DNA of 64,000 nt from Udeniomyces pyricola (Eukaryota > Basidiomycota > Tremellomycetes > Cystofilobasidiales > Mrakiaceae): the NCBI GenBank assembly GCA_039545295.1, contig BCIK01000002.1:692841-756840 (forward strand). The letters are read 5' to 3'. Made by a program: the position numbers and the translations under genes. This document shows positions 36,253 through 47,063 of the stretch, piece after piece. The notes beneath the pieces are model-generated. The model was not told the DNA's origin. It saw only the letters and a program-made list of their open reading frames with translations, and searched no databases. Each line of letters starts with the position of its first letter. The first letter of the stretch is position 1.

Positions 36253-37616
36253 ATGGGTCGGTAAGTTGTTTGAATCCCCTTGTGCCCTCGGGCCCAAACT
36301 CTTCTCTCTTTCCCCGTCACACGGCACATCCCTTCAGGCTCCTTCTTTGGTCACAAGTCCTTGCTATATGGCCAGTCATTCAATTCACCCTCTTCCTTCG
36401 GTGCCATATCGTTCCGTCTTGACAAAGCGGACGACGGCACCAAGAGCGAGTGACTGAGTTTCTTTGACGAAGCCTATTTCAAGTTGACTTTTCACCTACC
36501 CCCTCACTCCGATGCTCACATTCCCAAGGCACCTTGTTCGATGTCGTTCAAATCCATTCCTGCTCTTGGCCTTCAGGGTAGACGATTCGTTTAAACTTCA
36601 TCGTTGGTGCCTGTGGTGCCTCTCGGAACCCCCCCGCCTTTGAAAGCTTGCTTTCGGCGCCGTCCTCTTTTTTTTATCCCCTTCGACTCGCGTCTCTGCT
36701 GGGCGCTTACGAGTGTCCAGTCCAGACGTGTCGATGGGGGTTGAAAGTTGACGGCGTTGGTGTCAAGGCGATCCATTGGGGAGAGAAGGAAACGAGGGAA
36801 GAGAACGCCCCGTCTACGGACCTCTCTTTATCGCTCATCCTCACTCAGCCTTGACCCCAACTATCAGCTTCCCCCTACCCCCGTACTGACATTGTCACTA
36901 CCACTTGTCCTGTTATGTTCTCTCCTCGCTTTTGTTGTCGTCTTTGCTTGCGACCTGAAGAATGCACGCTCCCGGAAAGGGTATCGCCTCCTCGGCTTTG
37001 CCTTACAAGCGATCCGCCCCCTCGTGGCTCAAGACCACCCCGGAGGAGATCTGCGACCACATCTTCAAGCTTGCTCGAAAGGGTCTCTCTCCCTCCCAGA
37101 TCGGTGTCATCCTCCGAGACTCGCACGGTGTCCCCCAGGTCCGATTCGTCACTGGAAACAAGATTCTCCGAATCCTCAAGTCCAACGGCATGGCCCCTGA
37201 GCTCCCTGAGGACCTTTACTGCCGTGAGTAGCTGGTGTTACATCTCTTTTCTGTTCTGCAAAGGGTTGTTCTGTACAGAAACTCAAGGTCTCCCGCTCAC
37301 GGCTTTTACTTGGCCTTTTTTTTTTACCCGAATAGTCATCAAGAAGGCCGTCGCTGTCCGAACCCACCTCGGTCAGTTCCGAAAGGACAAGGACGCCAAG
37401 TTCCGACTCATTCTCATCGAGTCCAGGATCCACCGACTTGCCCGAGTTCGTACCCATTTGTTTTCGCACCTTGATCTATTGTGCATGTTCATTCGATTTA
37501 AGCTAATTTGTTGTTCCTTCGTACCTCCCTTGCAATCACAGTACTACAAGTCTCGACAGGTCATCTCCCCCACCTTCCGATACGAGTCCGCTACCGCTTC
37601 GACCTTGGTCGCGTAA
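36253..37616 (+). CDS. RPS13: 40S ribosomal protein S13 (uS15)
   Basis: Small-subunit ribosomal protein uS15, bound to 18S rRNA near the subunit interface. Four exons resolved to the base: 36253-36260, 36961-37223, 37336-37445 and 37542-37616, summing to 456 bases: 151 residues plus TAA, the usual length of S13. It begins [20 protein letters not shown] and continues [59 protein letters not shown]; then [33 protein letters not shown] and [10 protein letters not shown], ending ATASTLVA. Intron 1 follows only eight coding bases and is 700 bases long, by far the longest in this gene, an arrangement typical of fungal ribosomal protein genes. Thirteen of fourteen Arg codons are CGA, showing strong codon bias. 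Confidence 0.97.
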
Positions 37617-37710
37617 GCTTGCTCGTGCTTTGGAATCCAAGGCTTGCGGGGTTGAGTTGTCTTGGGATTTTACGATGATGTTCCATGATGATTCGCTACT
37701 TGTGGATGTT

Positions 37711-37732
37711 GTGTGTGTGTGTGTGTGTGTGT
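37711..37732. repeat. (TG)n microsatellite in RPS13 3' flank
   Basis: About eleven TG units beginning some 95 bases past the RPS13 stop codon. Confidence 0.85.
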
Positions 37733-37935
37733 ATTGAAGGTAAACTCGACTTGACTAGCGAAGAATTGGCTGAGGTATCATGTGGTGAAGAAAACATGGA
37801 TGGGTAGTAAGGAATGCTTGCATGCATACATGCAACATGATGACAACCTGCCGTGCGTTGAGTCAAGATGGAGAGATGAACGTTGAGCGAGACCAGTACT
37901 GGATGAATCTGAATGACTATAATCTGTTTGTTGAG

Positions 37936-38035
37936 TACATACATACATACATACATACATAGCTGACATACATAGCTGACATACATACATACATACATAG
38001 CTGACATACATAGCTGACATACATAGCTGACATAC
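37936..38035. repeat. Compound minisatellite of ACAT and catagctga units
   Basis: Six ACAT units, then alternating catagctgacata units (five occurrences of AGCTGACATA) with a second ACAT run between them. Tandem, without unique spacers, about 85-185 bases upstream of the SPT3 start. Confidence 0.85.
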
Positions 38036-38120
38036 TTGCCGATGATGATGAAACATGGAATATCAAACACTAAACTCCAGTCGACCGCGCCATGGTGAAC
38101 CTTCCTTTATCCTTCACAAC

Positions 38121-40835
38121 ATGACTGAAGCCTTTCAACCCCCTCCCAATCTCTCCTTTTCCCGTACCAAGGCTCAACAAGCCCTCCCTACAACCGTTCC
38201 CACTCCTCCATCGACATCACAACCCCCCATCGTCGCCGCTAATCCAACCGCAACTCCATCCACCCCTGCCTCCACCCTAACCACCCCGCCCTTATTCCGC
38301 TACACTCAGGAGATTGGCCTTCTTGTTCGTCTGCCATCATCATCTCCCATCTCATCGTGCCATCAGCCTACTCAGCCATCCAATTCATCTTCCATCTGCA
38401 ACCCCACCCCACCCCACCACACCACACCCCCTTCCATTCTTCCCTCTCGCTGACCTCGACGCGTTTCCCCGTCTCCCTCGCGCCTTCTCTTTCCCCTCCT
38501 AGCTCGTCCAAGCAGGGGACACCTCCGAACCTCTAGGCGAAACCATCAATGCCATCGAAACCATCCTCAAGGCATACATCATTGACCTCGTTCGTCTTAC
38601 AGACCCATCCTATCCGCTCGATCTCCGAAAAGGAACAAGACGAGTTTCCTTCCCTGTTGACCGTGCTGTGCATTCACTTACTCTCGGCTTTGAATCCTTC
38701 CTTTCTTTTCGGATCCCATCTGATCCAACCCGTTCGGTCACTCGTATTTCCTTACTCTCGACTTCCGACTCCTCACAAAATCCGCCCCTTTGTACTCGAT
38801 CTTCAGACGAAACGCGCTCGTAAAGTCGCGTCCCGTCGGGGTTCGACCACGCTCGCGTTAGACGACCTTCGGTTCCTCGTCCGGAACGACCGATCGGCGA
38901 ACCTGCTCGATCGGTTCGAGGCTCATCTATGGGACCAGCTGAGATCATCCCAGCAGAAACAGCCAGACATCCCGCCTTTGGTCTCAGCGGGAACCGGAGG
39001 GAAAGGAGGAATGCCAGACGCGTCGCTGGCTCTGGCACCGGTTGCTTTGGAGGAAGCTAGGGAAATGTCTTTTGCCGGTTCGTCGCGTGCGAGATCTGTT
39101 GGACTTCATCCTCATTTAAAGAGCATCATGTCATCAACCACCACCAGGAGAAGCAGCAGCATCGTCCCATCGTGCCTGTATCTCCTTGATTTCCAGCCAA
39201 AGACATACACATCAGAAATCCTGACGCAATCTTCCCTCATCTTCTCTACCTTTCACTATTCGCTTCCATCCGCAGAGGAACTCGGCATGCCCGGTCGGCC
39301 TTGGGAACTCACGGTCACTTACCTTGATTTCCTCGACACCTGGCGGCGCAACAAACGCCGGAAGCTCGACCAAGACCGCGAAGGCAACCAAACCAACTCA
39401 CCATCTGAGAATGACGCTTCTGCGGCTGCAGTCGAAGCCGGTGGTGGGAATGGCAACAACATGATGATAAACAATGGCTTCCCGAGTTCGATTCCGCCAT
39501 CTCCTCCATCCGTTCCACCACCTCCCATCTCACGCCAACCATCGAATAGTACGACCACCGCACCCCCTTCCCCATCCACGGCCAAGATGTCTCGCAAAGG
39601 CTCGGGGCAAATCCCCGGTTTCGCCAACCTTTCCACCACCACCACCACCACCACCGCTACCGTAAGTGACATTCTATGTTCTTTCCTTCCCCTCAAAAAT
39701 ACTCTCAAATCAATTCACCATCTTTGTGTGTGGATATACATATCATATATGCGTACAAAAGTACTGAGCTCGTTCTCGTATGTGTAACCTTGTCATGCAT
39801 GCCTTGGTCTTTTATTCCTCCTCTTCTTTCCGGCTCTGTCTCTCTTTCTCTGTACGCTCATTCCCAACCGAATAAACAAACGAACCCAACTGAAAAAAAA
39901 AACTATTTAAAAAAAAAAAACTCATCAGACTGTAAGCTTTACACATCGCAAAAGTGAGTTCTCCCCTACCTCTTTGCTTTGACCTCTCTCTTCTTCTTTC
40001 TTTCTTTCTTTCTTTCTTTCTTCTTCGTGGTATGGTTCCCTCCTTGGCAAACGATCTTGTAGCTTGCCGAATGTCTCTATTCTGACGTTTCTTCTATCTT
40101 CCTCTCTTTCCGCCTCCCCCCCTTCCTCCCTTCCCTCCAACCCACCCTGTGGCAAACCCCTTTCCCAAAGCCAAACGGTTCATCGAATTCGCTTCGCTCT
40201 CTCAAATCCTTCCTCTCAAACCGACGGACGACGTCCTCGAAGCCCTCGGTTGGTTCGCCCGAGAGTTTACGACCCGACTCGCGTCGGATGCCGTCCGATT
40301 GCATCATATGCATTTGCTCGCTCACGAACGTCCCCCCCAAGAAGGTAGAGGAGAAGAGGGTGTAGAAGGAGGAGGAGGAGGGAGTGGGCAGATGAGAGGA
40401 GGGGGTGATCAAGAAGGGAAGATGAAGGGAGAGAGGAAGAAGCGAAAAGAACGCCAATCGAGCGAGAGTGAGGAGGAAGAGGTCGAGAGGGAAGCCGACG
40501 CTCAGATCGGTGTCGAAGGAGGAGAAGGAGGAGGTGGTGGTGGTGGTGGTGGAAATGAAGGAGGGTCTCTCCAAGAAGATTCATTCGGATTCGTCGATCC
40601 ATCTTCGTCGTCGTCGTCGTCGTCGTTCCCCCTCTCGGGGAGTAGGGATCAGTGTGACGGAGTGGTGGCTGTTTGCTCGTTATTCCTCGGTCCGGTCCTT
40701 AAGCCGTTAGGGCCCGACCGGGTTTGGGAGGCTTGGGAGCGGATCGAACGGGAGGCTGACATCGATGGGAAGAAGACGGTCGCTTTGGCTGGGAGATGGA
40801 GTGGAGGACCTTCCACAGGGGCTGGAGCTAGCTAA
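38121..40835 (+). CDS. SPT3: SPT3, SAGA complex histone-fold subunit
   Basis: SAGA coactivator subunit with two histone folds in one chain; helps TBP delivery. Start ATG 38121 (MTEAFQPPPNLSFSRTKAQQ). First fold is assembled from three exons: FRYTQEIGLL, LVQAGDTSEPLGETINAIET plus ILKAYIIDL, then after a roughly 220-base intron TKRARKVASRRGSTTLALDD and LRFLVRNDRSANLLDRFEAH. A Ser/Pro/Asn-rich middle follows. The second fold opens with a 25-base micro-exon at 39929-39953 (TVSFTHRK) spliced to KRFIEFASLSQILPLKPTDD and VLEALGWFAREFTTRLASDA, matching Spt3 FTYRKxKRFxEF and NDDxxDxxGF. The tail has an acidic/Gly-rich insert and a Ser run, ending TAA 40833-40835. TAF13 is excluded by the second fold. 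Some middle exons are unresolved. Confidence 0.85.
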
Positions 40836-41398
40836 GAGGAAGAAAATCAAAAAAAGGAGGGGGAGGGAAGGGGGGGGGGCGGCGGAGATAGAAGGGGAAA
40901 GGAAACGAGGGTTGGCTTGGAAAGAAGGTAGGTCGATATGGGTGTGTGTGCGTATGTATGTCTGCCTCTCTCTATTTCCCTCCCTTGCATACTTGTGTGG
41001 TCCAAATCCAACATAGATTACCTTCCAGTCAGGGACTACCAAACCCTATCGTTAAGTTAGAGGAAAGCAAGAGGAGGAAAAAGAGACCTTTTTTGTTTTC
41101 ACTTTTTTTTTTCTTCTTCTTCTTCTTTTCTTTCTTCTTTCGATTAACGAGAAGATGTCGATCCAATTGAATGACACACGGCTCTCTCTCTCTCTATCGA
41201 CACACACTCTCTTTTTTTTTATGGATAAACCTCAGGAACGTTCGAAAGAGGTCCGTAAAAAAAAAAAAAACTCCTTGAAATGGACGTGAATATTCAGCTT
41301 TCTTGCATGCGTCTATCAATCAGCACCGTCGCGGGTCTCATCCAATCCAACCCCCCCTCCCCCCCCCCCCTCCCACCCTCACCGGGCCCTATCGTTCC
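40836..41398. other. Convergent intergenic, low complexity
   Basis: Between the 3' ends of SPT3 and the Ser/Pro-rich gene. Contains G, T, A and C homopolymer runs (40870-40880, 41104-41113, 41257-41270, 41350-41372). No exon recognised. Confidence 0.5.
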
Positions 41399-44275
41399 CT
41401 AAAACTCTGCAAATGTATCTTCGCCCCACATCCTCGCCTGCTGGACCATCTTCCACAGTTCCGCTTGTTTCTGAGCTGACGAGGGAATTCCTTTTTCAGT
41501 CGGGACCCCTGACGACGATGACGACGACGACGACGCCGACGACGATGGCGCCTTTTGACCGGCCAGTTGAGGAGAAGATTGATGAGGAGGAGAAATCCTA
41601 CTTCCATCATTGGCCGCTGACACGTTTGAGTCCGTCGATAAACTTTTCGACTCGTCGTGCTCGGTTGATGCTTTGATCGTTCCACCTCCACCCCCACCTC
41701 CATCTCCCAAGGATGTGACTCCCAAGGCCCCTCCTCTGATAGTTGAATCTCGCCTCTTTCCTGCTTCATCTCTCGCCGTTGGATCATGCGACCATTCCTG
41801 GCCGTCCATCACCCCTCCACCCATCGCCGCTGCTGGTGGAGGATCAGGTCGATCGATAGGATTCTCCACCGAGGCTGGATTTGAGGGGGAGCAGGCAGAT
41901 AAGGTGTCCATTGGTGAGATCGACATCGGCGGTCCAAACGGTACTCGACATCTGTCTTTGACGCTTTCATGAGGCTTCTCGACGCCGAATCGATCCATCG
42001 TTGTCGATTCATGCCCCGTTGTTGCCACTCTTGATCCCTCCCCGATCAAAGTGCCATTGACCATCCCCCACCATTCAGCTTCCTCCTCTATCTCCTTTCC
42101 TCCATCTCTCTTCCGGGGTGAGCGTAAGACTCGGTAGTCTGGACTTGTGTGTTTTCTTGGTGGGGATGAGATGCGATCCGGAGGTGAGTTGGGTTGAGCG
42201 AACGGATTGGCTTCCGTGGCGGTCATGCCGTCGAGGACGTGGTGGGGGTTGATACTGTTGGAATCAACCTCAATGTCAAGCATGGCAAGGGGGTGTTCAT
42301 GTAGCTGTTGTATCGAGGGCTTCGTATGTGGGATCGTACACGGGCGAGGAAGAAGTGAATATGTGTTGATGCGAGGCGGGTCATGGGTGTCGGTATCGGT
42401 TGCAATGGAGTGAGATTGATAGTCATGCGGTATAGGGAGAGACGGGATTGGTTCTGTCGAGTTTATGTGATATGATGGATGGGTTTCCTATGATGCAGAC
42501 GATCCGCGATGAAAGATAAAAACAAAGAAAAGGAGGATATCGATACATGTCTGTTTGTTAGTTTACGTTTTGCAAGTGACGCTATGAAATTTGGAAGCTA
42601 TGCATCACTGAAAGACATGCCAGTCAATTGACCGACGATATGCGTCCCGTGAGTTTGTGAGAAAATGTAATGAGAAAATATAAGATGACAATAAACCCAA
42701 CGCACATCAGCTACCGTGCGACCCTCGATCGATGAATCGCCTCGAGCCGATTCCGTATTGAAGTCGTCTATTTGCAGGCCAGTTGCAGCGAGTCGATTTG
42801 TTGAGAGGGGAGGACCCATCATGCCAGGTGCAGAGTGGACAACAGTCTTGTCGACGTCGTGGTTGGTGGCGAAGAAAGCGGAATGATGGGATGCGGTGGG
42901 ACCAGGCAACTCCGATGGTGTAAGAAATGAGGTAGTGGAGGCACGGATGCGTTCTGTGGTCGATGAGTGAATCGATGAATTCGATGAATTCGTGGGACTC
43001 TGGGATTGATCGATATCGGCTACAAAAGGGTCGATGTACGACGCTATGGGAACGGCACGATTAGGGATGGATGAGGACGTTGAAGAAGGGAATTGGTGGC
43101 GATGCTGGCCTTGGACACCTACTAGCGGATGATCAAAAGCTAGACATAGGTGGAGGGGTCCAGGGTCGGGGAGAGAGTAAGGGGGGGAGAGGGAACACAA
43201 CGTCTCACCAGATCAGCCAGCGTCGGACAACAGCTTCTAGGTTTATAGGAGGACAGGATCTGAACTGAGCAGATGCAAGGTGTTCGACCGAAGGGGTTAT
43301 AGTTGAGAATCGATCCAAGTGGGCGTAGAAGATGACATGAGGTCGAAGCCGAAGGAAGCTGTAGCGGAAGCTTGGAAGCCTCGATCCGCCTCTTTTGCCA
43401 ATGGCAGGATGGCCTTCCGGCCTGGGCTAGACAGATCTCTTGCATCGGTTCCACTCTGTCGACGTTCGACGTTCAACAGTTACCACCCGCAATCGAGTTT
43501 ACCATCTGCTATCACCCAAATCGTCTACTCATACAGGCCAGGTTAACGATGAGTGTACTCACTAAATGTCTCCTCAGGCCTAGAAAGTGGGTGTACGGCT
43601 TCGCTTTCCACGTCACCGCCATCTACATCAAATAGGCCTCTGATGCGACGAGATGACTCTAAATGCATGTCATCCGAAATGCAAGGAGAGACTGTACGAC
43701 TGGCTCTGGGCAAAATGGAAGGAGGTCCGATGGAAGCGATGCATACAGTCAGGGCCTCTGAGGGGGACTTGAAGCACGAATGATGCTGATGGCATCGAAG
43801 TGGGTCTCGGGTTGACCTCGAAGTGACAGGGACGCATGGCTGGGAGCTCTGCTGATCAAGTAGTTGAGCACAGGATTCTGGAGGCGGGACAATTGGAGAT
43901 CCGAGTGAGTCATGGGGTCTTCCAAGGGACAGGAAGGAGTAAAGGAGGAGGACCAGCGGCGGGAGTCCCGATTGCTGGCGAGGGACTGGCGGGACCAACT
44001 GACGGAGTGGTTGATGATGCCTCGGCATGATGAGACGGATGGGTGCGACGGGGCGATGACTGGAGTATGGGTACGGATGGGGTGGTGTCGAGGCTTTGTC
44101 GGATGGGTAAAGCGGATGAAGAGCGAAAGAGACGAAGTCGAGGGGTGAGAGGGCTCAGAGATGGAGTGGGACCTGGGACCTGGGGTCTGGTAGGTGAAGC
44201 AGAGGGCAAAGCTTATCAGGGCGAAAGCAAGGGGGATGATGGGATCCAGGACCTCGCACCCGGTATTGCCACCAT
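41399..44275 (-). CDS. Ser/Pro-rich protein, unknown function
   Basis: Multi-exon gene without a recognised domain. The 3' exon (41399-42487) is solid: GAAACC after a tag acceptor opens ETHPSYHINSTEPIPSLPIP, then HDYQSHSIATDTDTHDPPRI, LAMLDIEVDSNSINP, RVLRSPRKRDGGKEIEEEAE, WWGMVNG, ending AQKQAELWKMVQQARMWGED then TFAEF (TAG 41401-41399). It joins in phase 0 to the exon ending EGRTVAD (42710-43110) across an intron of about 220 bases. Upstream exon pieces: VGVQGQHRHQFPSS, TLADLVRR, DDMHLESSRRIRGLFDVDGG. The first exon may start at 44275 (MVAIPGAR) with a short intron into PQVPGPTPSLSP, but one frame change near 43920-43960 is unexplained, so the 5' third is provisional. Mostly disordered, with a helical end. 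Confidence 0.6.
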
Positions 44276-44949
44276 CTGAGGATTGGATAGATGGGTATAT
44301 TTTTTTACCTTATGCGTTTCCAGCCTTGGAACATTTATTGTAGCTTGACGTGTATTGTGGCCGTTGACGCAGGAATATATATATATATATATATCACGAT
44401 CATGTTTCTCATCATAGAGTCTTAACCCATCATCGTTTTGCAGGTGTCATCACATCGACAGTGCAGCTTCAAGTCCCTACACTGGCCCACATTGGCACAC
44501 ACTGGCAGTATCAGAACATGATGATGGACTTGATCATGGAGTGAGTGACATGGGCATGCATGGGAACCAGTGGCTAGAGCAGCTAGAGGAGACTGACATC
44601 AACTGCGTGCATGCAAGGATGATATATAGAATAGCTCGAGCGTCGGGAAGCTGTGCCGGGAGCTGTGCTATGGGCGCGCGACGACGTGCATGATCTAACA
44701 TGACATGTGACAAGCGTGAATGAGGCGCGTGACATGTGATCGCATGATCAAGCTCATGCGTACGTCACGCGTCAATGGACGAGACGATCGAGACCGGAGA
44801 CGTCGATGACCGATGGCTTGCGGGCCTGCCGTTTTCGTTCGGTTTAAGTAGTATCCCTTTGGACTCCACTTAACCACCATCTTCATCGACAGCCATATAT
44901 CACCCCATTCCCTTACCCCTACACACACACACATACACACATACATCCC
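44276..44949. promoter_or_regulatory. Upstream region of the KGG-like repeat gene
   Basis: Contains an (AT)n run at 44374-44394, several catg/tgcatg words, a GC-rich stretch 44650-44800 and a CA-rich leader (44920-44948) immediately before the start codon. No exon seen. Confidence 0.4.
44374..44394. repeat. (AT)n microsatellite
   Basis: About ten AT units between the divergently placed Ser/Pro-rich and KGG-like genes. Confidence 0.8.
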
Positions 44950-46301
44950 ATGTTCTCCCTTCGATCCATCTCGGCACGCTGCCTGCGCCAACCTCACGTT
45001 CAGCCCGTCCAGCGAGCCATGATGTCATACAAGCCCTCCGAGGTCCGTCTCTCCCTCTCACTCTTCCCCCCCCCCCCCTTTCCTATCCACTCCATGCAAC
45101 AGCATACGTCATCATCCAGCAAATCTCACCCCTCTTCTCTCCTCCTCTCTTCTTTGATATCACGCCACTCCTAGCATGGAGGACTCAAGAAAGATGGCAC
45201 ACCCGACAAGCGGACCTCACCCGATCACGGCTTCGGCGGCGATCATGAACGAGCGTGAGTGAAACTCCCCCCCCCCCCCCCCCCCCCTGCCTTTCTTCAC
45301 CGCTTCGAGCCACATCAACGACCGTTTCTCTCCCATGCTTCCTCTCTTCTTCAGCGGACCCTTTCTTGGCCTACCCCTGAGTTCAAACCGGGCGCCGGCT
45401 GGCACCAAATTCCGGTTTTGACTAACATGCCGGTCTCCTCGTCTGGCCATATTCCTATCCTCTGATCTCTCTATCGCTCACGTTTCCTTAGTGTCCAAGC
45501 TGGCAAGGAGGGTGGCAAGACCCAACCTGATCACGTCTACCGACCTAAGGAGCACGGCGGTCTCAAGGAGTCAGTATTCTCTTCATTATTACGTACTTGG
45601 ATGACACCTTAGTCCAGAGCCCTGGGACTCCATCTCAGATCAGTTGTCCTTGCTTCAACCTCGATCATGTTTGCGTGTTCTGACCTTTCCAATCACGCTT
45701 CTTCTGCATCACTTTCTGTTTCCTCTTCATCTTCTGCAGGGACGGTACTCCTGACCCTCGACTCTCGTCCGAGCACGGCTTTGGTGGCGATCATGAGCGA
45801 GCGTAAGCTGAATGATTCGTCAATGCCATCTAGACAACTAGCCAACTTGAGCGCTGTCCCCGTCGCTCTAAAGAGTCCCGCATCACAATGACTCATCACG
45901 TGTTTTGATTGTGGTCACATCCACTCACTCAGTGTCGAAGCTGGCAAGGAGGGTGGCAAGACCCAACCTGATCACATCTACCGACCCAAGGAACACGGCG
46001 GCTTGAAGGAGTCAGTTTCACATGCCATATATATCTCTCTTCTTGCAGTCCGGTCGGGATATTCCGCCGGACTCTGCTGTTTCAACCTGCTGTTTGATGT
46101 GTTTTCTTTCATTCTTGCCATACTAAATCCCATCTACCTCTTCCGCCTTTTTTTTTTTTATCCTCTTGCCTTTCGATCGGATGCTTTGTTTGCGTGACAT
46201 GCAGGGACGGCACTCCGGACAAGAGGCTCTCGTCGGAGCACGGCTTTGGCGGCGACCATGAACGGGCTGTCGAGGCTGGTCGCGAAGGCGGCAAGCAATA
46301 A
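44950..46301 (+). CDS. KGG-like repeat stress protein with mitochondrial-type leader, built by exon duplication
   Basis: Six exons resolved to the base: 44950-45042, 45175-45254, 45492-45569, 45740-45802, 45933-46010, 46205-46301; 489 bases, 162 residues. The N-terminus MFSLRSISARCLRQPHVQPV is basic, Arg-rich and acid-free, like a mitochondrial presequence. The rest is three copies of a unit of type EHGGLKEDGTPDKRLSSEHG, FGGDHERAVEAGKEGGK, with linker TQPDHVYRPK. It resembles the hydrophilic Gly-rich KGG/conidiation-type stress proteins, thought to protect cells during desiccation or starvation. The 78-base exons 3 and 5 differ at only about seven positions, and all unit borders have the same intron phase, so the gene grew by tandem duplication of an exon pair. 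Intron 2 starts with about 22 C. Role in stress is inference from the repeat type. Confidence 0.8.
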
Positions 46302-47063
46302 AATGCTCCCCCCCCCCTTCTTATTTCTTCTTCTTCTTTCTTTTTTGAGTCGCTAAAGACGAAGCCGGTCGTTTGAGAGATATAAGAGTTTCATATCGGT
46401 CAATCCATCAGGTTCAAGTGTTTGTAAGACAGGTCCGATGAAGGCGTTGTGGAGCGATGGAGGAACTTTGTGTGTATGTTTTATCTCAAGATGCAATGTA
46501 TTCTTTCTTGTTGTTTCTTCTTCTTCTTTGGACCAGTTTGGAGAGAGTAGGGGAGAATTACCTATGGTTGAGCGGATGCGAGTGTACATGAGGGGAGAAC
46601 GCAAAGGACTTGAAAGGAATGTTTTAAGTCTTTGGCTTAGTCGATCAAGTATAGACCAGAATCAGTGAGTAAGTAAGACTGTGTTTTGATGTCGATCATG
46701 ATGGTATTCAAAGCGAGCCCGAGAGAATGGTCAAACGCAGGATATAGGAGTGACGAGCAAGAAAAAAAGCAAACGAATAAACAAAACAACAACAGAAAGA
46801 GAAAAAAAAAAACCAAGAGGAAGAAGGAGAAGGAAAACGACTAGTGGAGATAGACGAAGAGGACCAGAGATCAAGAGAGGGGATTTTGATTCATGAATCA
46901 ACCTGGCAGACAAAGAGACGGAAATGCATGCAGTTGAAAAAAAAAAAGGATGGGATGAGAGATATAGGCAACACACATTCGATCGTTAGTGCGTCAAGAA
47001 GAAGGGAAACGGAACAGGCCGGCAGGAAGGGAAGGGAAGAGGGGGGGGGGGTTGAAAGGTCGT
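46302..47063. other. Convergent intergenic, purine-rich
   Basis: Between the KGG-like gene and the 3' end of the BTB/CAP-Gly gene. 46740-47055 is A/G-rich on the plus strand with a G run at 47040-47051 just past the minus-strand stop. No exon seen. Confidence 0.45.

Larger units (their letters stand above)
37617..38120. other. Intergenic with two simple repeats
   Basis: 3' flank of RPS13 and upstream region of SPT3 (same strand). Contains a (TG)n run at 37711-37732 and an acat/catagctgacata array at 37936-38035, listed separately. No exon seen. Confidence 0.5.

Noticed and set aside
36261..36960. U14-type snoRNA in RPS13 intron 1
   Set aside because: No convincing C and D boxes in the right spacing; kept only as something to test.
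37936..38035. CRISPR-like array
   Set aside because: Units are short and contiguous with no unique spacers, and the genome is eukaryotic; it is a simple minisatellite.
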